A stretch of DNA of 38,047 nt from Proteobacteria bacterium UBA1847 (GTDB taxonomy: Bacteria; Pseudomonadota; Gammaproteobacteria; Steroidobacterales; Woeseiaceae), in contig DDIP01000356.1 in assembly GCA_002338605.1 (NCBI GenBank), positions 1 through 38,047 of the forward strand, written 5' to 3'. The position numbers and the translations under genes were made by a program. How positions within the stretch are numbered: the first letter of the stretch is position 1; each line of letters opens with the position of its first letter. Shown here piece by piece: positions 8,842 to 16,290 of this stretch. The notes under the pieces were generated by a model, which saw only the letters and a program-made list of their open reading frames with translations, ran no database searches and was not told the DNA's origin.

Positions 8842-10008
8842 CTACGCATCGGGCCCCACCATATACTTACCCCATTCCTTATCGTCGAGCGGGCCGTAGC
8901 GAGAATCCCATGCCTCCTGTGAGGCATGAAACGTCCGCAACTCCTTGTCGCGGAGCCGATTCACTTTGGGGTCGTTGTCGTCCGACTTGCGACCGTATTC
9001 ATCCTGGCCCCACGCGCTGCCGTCCTTGAAGCTCGCAATGAACTGCGTGGTGAAATGCACCTTACGCGGGTCCGGCATGAGGAAATCCCGGCCGCCGAGC
9101 TTGTTCCACATTCTCGTAGGCAAGTGCTTCTCAGGATAAAGCCAGTCAGCATCGCCCGCCGCAATGTAGCGATTGGCTCGCTGCTTGATTACATAGTTGA
9201 CCGCGCGGACATAACTCTCATCAATTTGCCGCTCAGTTTGAATCTTCCTCAGGTCGAACACGCTGTTATTAAAATAGCGCGGATTGACTCGTGGCTTCGT
9301 CGGATTGATCTGTGGGTTTCGGACATACCCAAGGTTTGTGATAACGAGGCATCGATTCAAATCCACTGGGAATAGCGTGTGCGTGCCCACGGTCTCCACC
9401 AGCGAGTCCAACGGGAACTTACAGGCGGGCGACCCCGGAAAGTGCCCCTTATTGTAAGTAGTTACGGGGTGGTCGCTGATGATGAACTTTGTCGGTGAGT
9501 TGTCGCAGTAGAGTACTTCCCAGACGCTCTCCGTCCAGAGCGTTGCATGCATTTGGAATAAGCTGCCCATCATTTTCAACGTATCCTGATGACTGCTTGC
9601 GCCGGTTAGTTTCTTCAAAAATTCTAGACCTTTCGGCGTCCGCAACTTCTGTGCATCCATGTACCGGATCAGGCTGTTGAATGCCTCGTTAGAACCTGCT
9701 CGCCATGAATAGTCGTGGAAGAAATCGACGGCATTACAACCACTGCTATCAATTTCTCCGAAGAACTGCTTTTCGACAATGTCAAAAGCGTATTCTCCGA
9801 ACCGGAGCGTGTACAGGTGATCCATCTTGAAGCAGCTTACTGGACCGAGACGCCGCAGTTCATTCCGGAAGAAGTGACCTCCGTCAACGCGAGCAACTTT
9901 CTCCGGATTCAGGTCCAGATAGTAGTACTTGTCCTCCGCGCGCCCCGGAGCAAGAAATCGCTCCTGATACCACTGCGGGACGTAATGGTTTCGCGTAGTG
10001 AATGACAC
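8842..10008 (-). CDS. DUF4238 family protein
   Basis: A 388-aa protein starting with GTG at 10008. The opening SFTTRNHYVPQWYQERFL is the hallmark of DUF4238 (HYVPqfy...F), followed by the usual conserved SDHPV block (IISDHPVTTYN near residue 176) and a long C-terminal region rich in Trp, Arg and Lys that is less conserved. No signal peptide or membrane segment. The biochemical function of the family is not established; members are common in variable regions and next to mobile or defence genes. It is convergent with the ATPase at 7285 and followed on the same strand, upstream, by the 308-aa gene at 10106. No good ribosome-binding site precedes the GTG, so the start is uncertain by a few codons. 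Confidence 0.8.
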   Translation of the reverse strand: MSFTTRNHYVPQWYQERFLAPGRAEDKYYYLDLNPEKVARVDGGHFFRNELRRLGPVSCFKMDHLYTLRFGEYAFDIVEKQFFGEIDSSGCNAVDFFHDYSWRAGSNEAFNSLIRYMDAQKLRTPKGLEFLKKLTGASSHQDTLKMMGSLFQMHATLWTESVWEVLYCDNSPTKFIISDHPVTTYNKGHFPGSPACKFPLDSLVETVGTHTLFPVDLNRCLVITNLGYVRNPQINPTKPRVNPRYFNNSVFDLRKIQTERQIDESYVRAVNYVIKQRANRYIAAGDADWLYPEKHLPTRMWNKLGGRDFLMPDPRKVHFTTQFIASFKDGSAWGQDEYGRKSDDNDPKVNRLRDKELRTFHASQEAWDSRYGPLDDKEWGKYMVGPDA

Positions 10009-10105
10009 GCCAGCCGCCCAAGCTGGAAAACCGAGTATTGTATCGAACTTTGCCGAGATTCGCCGGATGGTTGAGTAAAGTTCTAGCCCCCAGTCTGGCG
10101 CAGTC

Positions 10106-11032
10106 TCAAAGCTTCAAATCATGAAATCTAGCCTGCCCCAACACCTTCATCCTCGCTACGGACCGCACATTCTTCGTCAGCAACTCCGGCACCTCATCCG
10201 TCTCACCAAAACAAAACCGCTTCGGCAGCTTCGTATACAGCGACCTGGGTGGTAGTCGATTTCTAATCTTCTTAAGCTTCGCCCCCGACGCATGCGTGTG
10301 ATAGAAAACCTTGCGAACCCCAAGCTCCTCACGCAAGAGCCATAGCGTTGCAGCAAGCATCGCCTCGTCCCAGATCGCTTCATACCGCCTTAGTACCGTA
10401 TCGACGTACCGAATAATCCAGTCGTTCTCGAGCTTCGAGCCAAAGTAGTAGTTCGGCCCGCGCTGTCGCACAGCAACCCAACGCGCCCACAAGGCTTCCC
10501 GAATCCAGTCGTTCTGAATCTCCTCGATTAACGCCTCACCTGAGGACAAGTCGATGTCCAGCCTCGACCACGCCAACGTATGCAATTCGCCCTTGGCAAC
10601 CGGGTGACCACCTAGCTCGAAAGGGCGTAGGCCGAAGGGATCAACGAGCTTTCTGTAGGGTACGTCGTGTTTCGATGAGAAATTCAACTGCAGGACCAAG
10701 TTGTAGCCTTTCCGGGAGGTTTGCAGAAAATCGTTGGCACGCTTCGATCCCCAAACGCCTAGCGTCAGGTAAAAGCACTCGTAACTCACCGGCCAGTAGG
10801 CATCGAAGTCATTCGCCGACACCAGCCGCTCCCGGCACTGATTCAGCACCGCCTGCACCACCGCCTTGTCCAACAGTTTCGAAAACGGTGTTTTCTTAAT
10901 CTCCTGCTTCGATACCTTGCCACTAATCGCAAGTCGCAAAAGCAACAACGCATAGCGATCCCTGAAGTAATAGAACTTGCTCTTATACTCCGGTAAGCAC
11001 TGCAGAATCTCTTTCAGTTCGTCGCGTTGCAT
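10106..11032 (-). CDS. Uncharacterised 308-aa protein with an EEIQNDW motif
   Basis: The ATG at 11032 is chosen (GAGA seven bases upstream); a TTG at 11038 is possible and would add two residues. I do not recognise the whole protein. The N-terminal half is helical and basic. The middle has LHTLAWSRLDIDL then LIEEIQNDWIREA, and further on a helix DEAMLAATLWLL followed by KVFYHTHASGAKLK and LPPRSLYTKLPKRF. This order (EIQ(S/N)DW, then a W/Y-rich helix, then a strand and a terminal Leu-Pro segment) recalls domains embedded in very large phage and mobile-element polyproteins, from memory of such sequences. Here it would be a stand-alone version. It is cytoplasmic by prediction. Its gene lies 97 bp upstream of the DUF4238 start on the same strand, so the two may form a transcription unit. 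Function unknown. Confidence 0.65.
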   Translation of the reverse strand: MQRDELKEILQCLPEYKSKFYYFRDRYALLLLRLAISGKVSKQEIKKTPFSKLLDKAVVQAVLNQCRERLVSANDFDAYWPVSYECFYLTLGVWGSKRANDFLQTSRKGYNLVLQLNFSSKHDVPYRKLVDPFGLRPFELGGHPVAKGELHTLAWSRLDIDLSSGEALIEEIQNDWIREALWARWVAVRQRGPNYYFGSKLENDWIIRYVDTVLRRYEAIWDEAMLAATLWLLREELGVRKVFYHTHASGAKLKKIRNRLPPRSLYTKLPKRFCFGETDEVPELLTKNVRSVARMKVLGQARFHDLKL

Positions 11033-11127
11033 GTCCAATTCTCAAAAAAAAAGACAATGCGGACTGTGTAGACACCAATTGGTAGCCGCCCTCGGAGTCA
11101 TCCTCCAAGACGGTCATGGAATAAGTT

Positions 11128-11152
11128 GGGAGGGTGCGTTGCACACCCTCCC
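11128..11152 (-). terminator. Hairpin after the slipin gene
   Basis: A perfect 9-bp inverted repeat, GGGAGGGTG (11128-11136) with CACCCTCCC (11144-11152), 7-nt loop, starting 8 bp beyond the slipin stop. On the minus strand it is followed by AACTTATT, a poor U-tract, so termination may be incomplete or the hairpin may protect the 3' end of the slipin mRNA. Confidence 0.55.
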
Positions 11153-11159
11153 GGTGCCA

Positions 11160-12302
11160 TCAGGACTTGATGTTAACCAGTCCCGTCAGCAGTCCCTCAA
11201 GACCACCGACTACAGACAGGCTACCGACGTTCTCGGTAACCTTCTCCAGGGTCTCAAGTTCTTTGAGACGCAGCGCCACGCCGTTGCTTTCCATCACTTT
11301 CGCGGTGTTCAGCAGCGAACGGGTCGCATTGGTCTCTTCGCGGCGGCGAATCACGTTCGCCTGTGCCGCTTTTTCGGCTTCGACCACCTTGCCCAGCAGT
11401 TCTTTCATATCGCCGGGCAGGATGATGTCTTTCACGCCTACGCTGATGACGCTGATGCCGATGTCAGCGAAACGCTTGCCGAGGTGTTCTGCAATATCAC
11501 GATCGATAGCAGTCTTGTCCTCCAGCAGCGCGTCCAGCTTGCGGGTACCCACCGCGGCGCGCAGACCGAACTGAATCTCTTTGTAGAGCTGATCCAGCGG
11601 GTCCTTGACCGCACGCACGGCTTTCGCCACGTCCAGGTACTGGTAGGTCGCGGTCACGTTAATACGCAGTGCAACCTTGTCTTTGGTCAGGATTTCCTGA
11701 CCCTGGACTTCCAGTGCCTTGATACGCAGATCCACAAGCTCCACGCCAACGGCGTGGGCAACATTCCAGTAAGCGTGCAGGCCGGCTGCCAGGGTGTCGG
11801 TGAGTTCACCGTCCACGGTCAGCAGACCTGCGTGACCGTCCGGAACGATACGGGCGTAGACCGCCTTGTCGACGACCGCGAGAACTTTCGCATCACGGCC
11901 ATTAACGAGACGCTTGGTCAGGCGTGCATCCAGCGCGATGCCCTCGCTGAGGTCAAAGCGCTCGATACGAACCTTAACCACACCTTTCCAGTAGAGCTTT
12001 CGCTCTGCCGGGCCGAGCGCGGCTGCGGCACGCTCGTTGAGGTACACCAGCGCGACTTCGTCGGCGTGGGTCTCAACGACGTGAAACAGGCGATCGACCT
12101 CGGTGCGTTCTGCCTCGACCAGGTAATCGATCAGTCGATGCTCAAACGCAGCATTCGAGAGATCGAAGCGCTCTACCGCGTAACGACGCTTGATGGCGTA
12201 GAAGCGATGGATGCCCGGTGCAAGGAACTTGATGAAGTCTCCGTCTTTAAACAGGAGACCGCGTTCGTGCTTTCGCACGATAAACTTCTGAATGAACCAC
12301 AT
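11160..12302 (-). CDS. Slipin-family SPFH (band-7/stomatin) protein
   Basis: A 380-aa SPFH protein. The ATG at 12302 has GGAG 8 bases upstream and gives the usual slipin opening MWFIQKFIVRKHERGLLFKDG. The frame continues upstream to 12518 but those residues do not resemble the family. The protein has a tandem SPFH arrangement: an N-terminal region with FKDGDFIKFLAPGIHRFY, then the core band-7 domain (VELVDLRIKALEVQGQEILTKDKVALRINVTATYQ) and a helical coiled tail rich in Ala, Glu and Lys (VVEAEKAAQANVIRRREE) that drives oligomerisation. SPFH proteins form membrane-associated rings. In several proteobacteria slipin genes sit with the RNA-repair genes rtcB/rtcA and the activator rtcR (from memory); none of these is in this window. 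The leader upstream is unusual, with tRNA-like elements on the same strand. Confidence 0.9.
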   Translation of the reverse strand: MWFIQKFIVRKHERGLLFKDGDFIKFLAPGIHRFYAIKRRYAVERFDLSNAAFEHRLIDYLVEAERTEVDRLFHVVETHADEVALVYLNERAAAALGPAERKLYWKGVVKVRIERFDLSEGIALDARLTKRLVNGRDAKVLAVVDKAVYARIVPDGHAGLLTVDGELTDTLAAGLHAYWNVAHAVGVELVDLRIKALEVQGQEILTKDKVALRINVTATYQYLDVAKAVRAVKDPLDQLYKEIQFGLRAAVGTRKLDALLEDKTAIDRDIAEHLGKRFADIGISVISVGVKDIILPGDMKELLGKVVEAEKAAQANVIRRREETNATRSLLNTAKVMESNGVALRLKELETLEKVTENVGSLSVVGGLEGLLTGLVNIKS

Positions 12303-12354
12303 GATGCGTTCTCCTTCATAGTTACAAACCGCCAATGGCAGGCCAGGGTTAGAC

Positions 12355-12367
12355 GGATCACCTCCTT
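12355..12367 (-). promoter_or_regulatory. 13-nt perfect complement of the 16S rRNA 3' tail in the slipin leader
   Basis: On the minus strand this reads AAGGAGGTGATCC, fully complementary to the conserved 16S 3' end GGATCACCTCCTT. It lies 53 bases upstream of the slipin ATG, too far to be its ribosome-binding site (the slipin gene has its own GGAG). No ATG follows at proper spacing. It may be a ribosome standby or sequestering site, or drive an unrecognised small ORF. Confidence 0.55.
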
Positions 12368-12671
12368 TTTGGCCGATGTCGTCGTGAATCCCGGTCGGGA
12401 TAACCGGGGATAAAAAATGGAGCATCCACTGCCACAAGATCGAAGCGCACCAGCGGCACCGGTGAATCGGGCTGATCGTGCGCGCATCTTCGGTCGTCAT
12501 CCGGCGCACAAACCGCATGCACAGGAGTTGGATAGAAAAAGCGTGGACGAACGGCTGGATTGACCTGGCGGGTCACTGATGGGCGACTAAATTGCTGCGC
12601 CGGCCATTCGGGCAACCTTGCGGAAGGTCGAACGCCTTTGCGGGCAGTGAATGCGAGGAGGGCGATTGCTC

Positions 12672-12731
12672 GCCCGAATGCGGATTCGAACCGCAGGCCG
12701 GAGCCTTTACCGTCAGTTGCCGTTTAAGGGC
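12672..12731 (-). ncRNA. Shortened tRNA-like element in the slipin leader
   Basis: A 60-nt element with a textbook T-arm (TGCGG, TTCGAAT, CCGCA) followed by TTCGGGC, whose GGGC can pair with the 5' GCCC in an acceptor-like stem of 4 bp. No normal D-arm is present and the anticodon arm is poor, so it is about 12 nt too short for a tRNA. It begins two bases after the end of the preceding tRNA-like element. Its 3' strand can instead pair over 9 bp with a segment at 12605-12613. Confidence 0.5.
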
Positions 12732-12733
12732 AA

Positions 12734-12807
12734 GTGGAAATGCCAGAATCGAACTGGCGACAATCAGATTACAGGTCTGATGCTCTACCCAACTGAGCTA
12801 ATTCCCT
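12734..12807 (-). tRNA. Defective tRNA-Thr(UGU)-like cloverleaf in the slipin leader
   Basis: Read on the minus strand, the element folds as a complete cloverleaf: acceptor AGGGAAT with ATTTCCA (six pairs including one G-U, A1-A72 unpaired), T8-A9, D-arm GCTC/GAGC, a 5-bp anticodon stem TCAGA/TCTGA, a 5-nt variable loop, and T-arm GCCAG, TTCGATT, CTGGC. The anticodon is UGU (Thr). Three features argue against normal decoding: position 33 is C instead of the nearly invariant U, the terminal pair is A-A, and no CCA is encoded (CTTG follows). It is either a decayed island- or phage-borne tRNA or a tRNA mimic. The minus-strand orientation means it would lie in the 5' leader of a slipin transcript. 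Confidence 0.7.
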
Positions 12808-12975
12808 GGGGTCGTTGAGTGCTACCGGTACGCTCGGTACACACCGTGCAATGAAAGCTTGAGTGCGCCGGACGGGGCAATAACCCGAACCGCTGAACGC
12901 CGTGTGCTATCCCAACTCTGGTTTTCCGCCCTCGCTGTTGCAAAGGCGGTGAAAAATTTATGAATGCGCGTTACT

Positions 12976-14547
12976 TCAGTCCGCGCAGTACTGGCAACCC
13001 CTGTACTTTCCGTCCATATGATAGAAGAACCAGTCGCAATGGCCGTATGAACTCATGATTGAGAGTTTCTTGTTGCCCTTTCTGGTCTGTCGCATGAACG
13101 AATTGGTTTGCAAAAAGTTTGGGCAAAATCGATCGCCCGAATTCGGTTTTCGATCTATTAGCATGTGTTCCCAGGGTGCCCAATCGACGTAATCCAGTTC
13201 CGCTCTGAATCCCCCGGATTCGCGATCGGTTAGATCCGTACAGTTGTATTCGATCACGCTATGCGACGTCCATTTCCCACTGCAGACAACGACGAAGCCG
13301 ACCGGGCCCTTGTCCCGGAGCGGGTCGAACGTTGCACCCTGCTCAATCAGAACGGCAGCGAAGTCACGAATCCCATCGGCATCGAAGTCGCCGAAAAGAA
13401 TATCGTCGGCGAAATTTTGTGGTGAATGCCTGTTGCCGCGGAGATTCTCACTACCCTTTGGCCCATACACCGGCCCCGTCACCACAAAGCCGGGATAGCG
13501 GTCCTTCAAAATCTTCAAATAACTATCGGCGACTTTTGGCCACTCGCCGAGCTCAGTGGTACAGAGTTCCTTTGCCTCGTCGCCCGGTAGCAGGCATGCG
13601 AATTTTTGCCAATTGAATGCCGGCTGCGCATATTCCAGCGCGCTGGCCAATTCCGCTGGCCATCGGGGTTGGTGAGTCAGGTAGTTGCCAAACATTGCGT
13701 ATTGATAAAGCGGCTCGACGCCAGGCAATCGCACACCATTTTGGCTGGCTTCCCACAGCGTATGGTGGCTTGTTGGCCCCAGCCAGTCCGCCAAAACAGC
13801 GAGCGGGTTGTTTTCAATTCGCGTTGGTGAATCGGTGATTCGAACGACAGGTCGGTGCTCATGAAAATCACGGTACAAAGAGTAACGTGCCAGTACTGCA
13901 GAAGTGTCCGATACGCGGAATAGCTGTTTATCGGTCGTAACCCAGACGTCTTTTGACCAGGGATCGATATCGAAACTGACGATAAGGTCGTTGCCGATAC
14001 TCAGGCGATCAACCGGATCCCCATTCTTTGGAACAACCACGACGCCTTCTGAACCGTAGTCACCATGGCCGCCCGCGGTATACGTACCAATCCAAATGGA
14101 ATCACCGACCAACACCACGCTCGAAATACTGGACCCGCACTTTAATTCAAACTCAATCTTGGTCGATGGGAGTTGCAGTATTACTCGACCGCTCGCGTCG
14201 GGATGGCCGGCCTCATACGGATAGTCTTCGTTGTCACAATCATCACTGGGTGACAGGTTGAGATCCAATGCCGCGTCATGTTCATCTGTCGCCAGCGATT
14301 CAAATTGCTGTTTGCTGATTTCCTGGAACGAATAAGTCTCCCGATCGGCCATAAAGTAGGTGATGAGGTATGGAGCGAGGTATCCCGACGAGTCTCGACT
14401 GACTTTCAGTGCAATGCTGTTCTCGGTGAACACCACGTCGATCACCGCGGGGATGTCATCAATTTCGCTGTATTCGGCGGCATTGCCGCAGAGCGCCGTC
14501 AGAATCAGGGCAATGCATAGAGCAGATGATTTCGGTATTCGGTTCAT
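12976..14547 (-). CDS. Secreted protein of unknown function with an FG-GAP-like calcium loop
   Basis: A 523-aa protein with a Sec signal peptide (MNRIPKSSALCIALILTALC then GNAAEY), predicted periplasmic or secreted. I do not recognise a full-length family. The middle contains beta-strand-rich segments with WIGTYTAGGHGDYG and DIDPWSKDVWVTTDKQLFRV, which look like propeller blades. A later segment ILFGDFDADGIRDFAAVL is a typical FG-GAP/EF-hand-like loop (DFDADGIRD) that binds calcium. The C-terminal 50 residues hold a cluster of cysteines (FCPNF, YGHCDWFFY, GCQYCAD) that suggests disulfides. It is followed on the minus strand by the slipin leader, and preceded by the HIT gene. Function cannot be assigned. 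Confidence 0.7.
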   Translation of the reverse strand: MNRIPKSSALCIALILTALCGNAAEYSEIDDIPAVIDVVFTENSIALKVSRDSSGYLAPYLITYFMADRETYSFQEISKQQFESLATDEHDAALDLNLSPSDDCDNEDYPYEAGHPDASGRVILQLPSTKIEFELKCGSSISSVVLVGDSIWIGTYTAGGHGDYGSEGVVVVPKNGDPVDRLSIGNDLIVSFDIDPWSKDVWVTTDKQLFRVSDTSAVLARYSLYRDFHEHRPVVRITDSPTRIENNPLAVLADWLGPTSHHTLWEASQNGVRLPGVEPLYQYAMFGNYLTHQPRWPAELASALEYAQPAFNWQKFACLLPGDEAKELCTTELGEWPKVADSYLKILKDRYPGFVVTGPVYGPKGSENLRGNRHSPQNFADDILFGDFDADGIRDFAAVLIEQGATFDPLRDKGPVGFVVVCSGKWTSHSVIEYNCTDLTDRESGGFRAELDYVDWAPWEHMLIDRKPNSGDRFCPNFLQTNSFMRQTRKGNKKLSIMSSYGHCDWFFYHMDGKYRGCQYCAD

Positions 14548-14633
14548 TGGCCGATTATCACGCGGAAATGTGGCAAATTAATGCGTCGAAGTGCTCAAAA
14601 TCTGCTGGATAGCAGTCGCAGCCGCTTGATTAT

Positions 14634-15149
14634 CTACGCCGGCAGGTTCGAGCGAACAAGTTCCGCGGTTCGTAAAAGTTGGTCAGCAGAAACCTGAACA
14701 CGTTCGCGACGTTGCGCGTCCCCGCTGGGGTCATGTCGTGTGCCTCGCTGACGCCCAGCACCGTCAAACGTTGCGATCTGCGGTGGGCCTATGCCCCAAT
14801 CACTTCCCTCTTGGCGTGGGACGATATGAAAATGGAAGTGCGGTGTCTCCTGGCCGCTGTACACGCCGTTGTTTTGAAACGTGAGTATGCCAAGCGGCTG
14901 GAAGGTCTGTGCAAGGGCATTGGCAACCCGTTTGGCGGAGCGCGCAACCGCGCCGCATTCTTCATCCGAAAGATCGAGCAACAAGGCAACGTGACGGCGT
15001 GTGATCACGCAGCATTGACCGGTTTCGAATTGCCATGGGTTGACGACGGTGAGTGTAAGGTCACTTTCATCAATGACTGCCCATTTTTCCGCTCGCCCCG
15101 CCATGCCTTCACAAAAATCGCAGGGGTCTTTTACAGGAAGTTCGATCAA
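14634..15149 (-). CDS. HIT-family nucleotide hydrolase/transferase
   Basis: A 171-aa histidine-triad protein. The signature is HFHFHIVPR (His104, His106, His108), with the central His as the expected nucleophile that forms a nucleotidyl intermediate; the family hydrolyses or transfers nucleoside phosphates such as AMP-lysine, Ap4A or adenylylated intermediates. The N-terminus has CDFCEG, a zinc-ligand-like pair seen in some HIT proteins. After the triad there is a roughly 60-residue tail (GAGRQRGTRHDPSG...) that is longer than in minimal Hint proteins. The annotated start is a TTG at 15149; an ATG just upstream is out of frame, so the start is not certain. The neighbours do not suggest a substrate. 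Confidence 0.82.
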   Translation of the reverse strand: MIELPVKDPCDFCEGMAGRAEKWAVIDESDLTLTVVNPWQFETGQCCVITRRHVALLLDLSDEECGAVARSAKRVANALAQTFQPLGILTFQNNGVYSGQETPHFHFHIVPRQEGSDWGIGPPQIATFDGAGRQRGTRHDPSGDAQRRERVQVSADQLLRTAELVRSNLPA

Positions 15150-15253
15150 TTGGGGCCCCGCTCATGCTCGCATGCGAGATTTAAAATTCTAGTCGCGCAT
15201 ATGTGCCTAGAGACCACATGCTCAACTCTCAACGTAAACGTGGCATTAGATTG

Positions 15254-15763
15254 CTACTCGACTTTCGGCGTTCGATAAATATCGACGCTCACCTCAGTTT
15301 CTTGCTCAAGCAGTTGGTCAACGTATTCTGCAAATCCCGAATGCAGGTAACTTCTTCTTTGCCGCCAATAACGGGTTGTTCCCGGCAATGATTTTACGCC
15401 GAGGATGGCAGCGGTTATAGCCTCGCGAAGTTCGTGGTCGATGGTTCCTTCCTCAGCTTGTAAGTAGCTATTTTGAAACGCGAGGAACGCTCCGTGGAAC
15501 ATCATCAAAAACTGGAACTCTTCTGCATTCGGGAGCGGCTCTTCGCTCGTCAGTCCCTGATAAAAAAGTGTACTGGTCTGCTGATCTGTACCAATCTCCA
15601 GATACCAGCTTTGCAGCGCAACATTGACGTCATTGGCCGATGCCGCTCTAACGGCACTCGCACTATCATTGACCTGGACACCTACGTAGAGCAGTGAAAT
15701 AACAACCGCGAAAGCACCGATTATCTCTGCAATGCTGGCGTATTCAGCTAGTTTCAATTTCAT
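15254..15763 (-). CDS. Small membrane-anchored protein of unknown function
   Basis: A 169-aa protein with an N-terminal transmembrane helix (EIIGAFAVVISLLYVGVQV, residues about 13-31) followed by a basic/polar junction and a soluble helical domain. The pattern (a short polar start, one helix ending YVGVQV, then a domain with repeated aromatic residues) matches a family of short hypothetical proteins common in marine gammaproteobacteria, from memory. No enzymatic motif is visible. It may sense or regulate at the inner membrane, but there is no evidence for this. It is 104 bp upstream of the HIT gene on the same strand, so the two may be cotranscribed. Confidence 0.65.
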   Translation of the reverse strand: MKLKLAEYASIAEIIGAFAVVISLLYVGVQVNDSASAVRAASANDVNVALQSWYLEIGTDQQTSTLFYQGLTSEEPLPNAEEFQFLMMFHGAFLAFQNSYLQAEEGTIDHELREAITAAILGVKSLPGTTRYWRQRRSYLHSGFAEYVDQLLEQETEVSVDIYRTPKVE

Positions 15764-16264
15764 TTATGGCTCTTTTTGGTCCAGTCTGATGTCTGCTTCG
15801 GGTCCGTCGCCGAAATCATAACAGACGGTCCATGGAGTTTTGCTTCCGGACAGCTTATCGGAGAAGGCAGGCGGCCGCAATGCGGCCACCCGCCGAGTGT
15901 CGTTCACCCGCCGGCTACTTGACGGAAAGGCAGGACGTCGGCTGCACGCCGACACCCCATCTTTCTGCACACGCGCGCTTGCCTGCGAAGCTCACACACG
16001 AGCACTATCCGTTACCTCTCGCGATTCACAATGCGGGTTATTCGCATCGCTTTGTCGCTATTCCCGACGTATCGAGAACTCGGGAGGCCGGACTTGCCTG
16101 GATAACGCCAGGCCGCTATTAAAGACCACGGCCGAAACCAAAAGGCATAAACCAATAGTCTTGAATTCAAAATTGCCGGGGCAGGCGCACACGCGCACAG
16201 CCTAAGTCTAAGTGCCGCAACCTTTCCCCATGAAAGGCACTGCCCCAACGTCTACACAATCCAC
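15764..16264. other. Non-coding, hairpin-rich stretch
   Basis: About 500 bp with no convincing gene on either strand. It holds several hairpins: GTCGGC/GCCGAC near 15937-15953, GGCGGCCGC/GCGGCC near 15870-15886, CCTGG/CCAGG near 16097-16112, and GTGCC/GGCAC near 16211-16239. Lying downstream (minus strand) of a strong promoter, terminator and boxA-like element, it could be a structured RNA read through from 16548, but no known RNA family is recognised. Confidence 0.45.
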
Positions 16265-16277
16265 ATTGTTAAAGAGC
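16265..16277 (-). promoter_or_regulatory. boxA-like antitermination element
   Basis: On the minus strand this reads GCTCTTTAACAAT, identical to the core of the boxA in enterobacterial rRNA leaders, which recruits NusB/NusE. It is followed by a GTGTAGAC stretch reminiscent of rRNA leaders. No rRNA gene follows on this strand within the window. It lies 14 bp beyond the U-tract of the terminator at 16291. Confidence 0.4.
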
Positions 16278-16290
16278 GTCCTGCCGGGCA

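Noticed and set aside
11044..11052. Run of nine A upstream of the 308-aa gene, considered as a terminator tract or slippage site.
   Set aside because: No stable hairpin precedes it on the minus strand and it is not inside a gene.
11053..11075. A 20-nt similarity (two mismatches) between the region after the A-run at 11044 and the boxA flank near 16250.
   Set aside because: About two such matches are expected by chance in a window of this size.
10977..12413. A 478-codon plus-strand frame opposite the slipin gene.
   Set aside because: Antisense to a clear SPFH protein; its length reflects codon bias on the other strand.
12303..12518. Upstream extension of the slipin frame by 72 codons.
   Set aside because: The residues do not resemble slipins, and a good ribosome-binding site precedes the ATG at 12302.
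12624..12638. A third tRNA T-arm-like hairpin (AAGG-CGTTCGA-CCTT, minus strand) in the slipin leader.
   Set aside because: Only four pairs, T-loop bases out of register with the stem, and no acceptor or anticodon arm around it.
12605..12680. A circularly permuted tRNA formed from the second tRNA-like element and the downstream GCCCGAAT.
   Set aside because: The acceptor strands pair, but the segment after GCCCGAAT has no D-arm or anticodon arm.
12935..12955. A possible sigma-54 promoter (minus strand TTTCAC-N5-TTGCA) upstream of the slipin leader, as expected for RtcR-controlled repair operons.
   Set aside because: The spacing and the TTGC half fit, but the near-invariant GG of the -24 element is missing and the same bases form part of a hairpin. 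Not enough to call.
16090..16115. GCCTGGATAACGCCAGGC, which resembles a segment of RNase P RNA.
   Set aside because: Only a local hairpin; none of the conserved RNase P core segments is present nearby.
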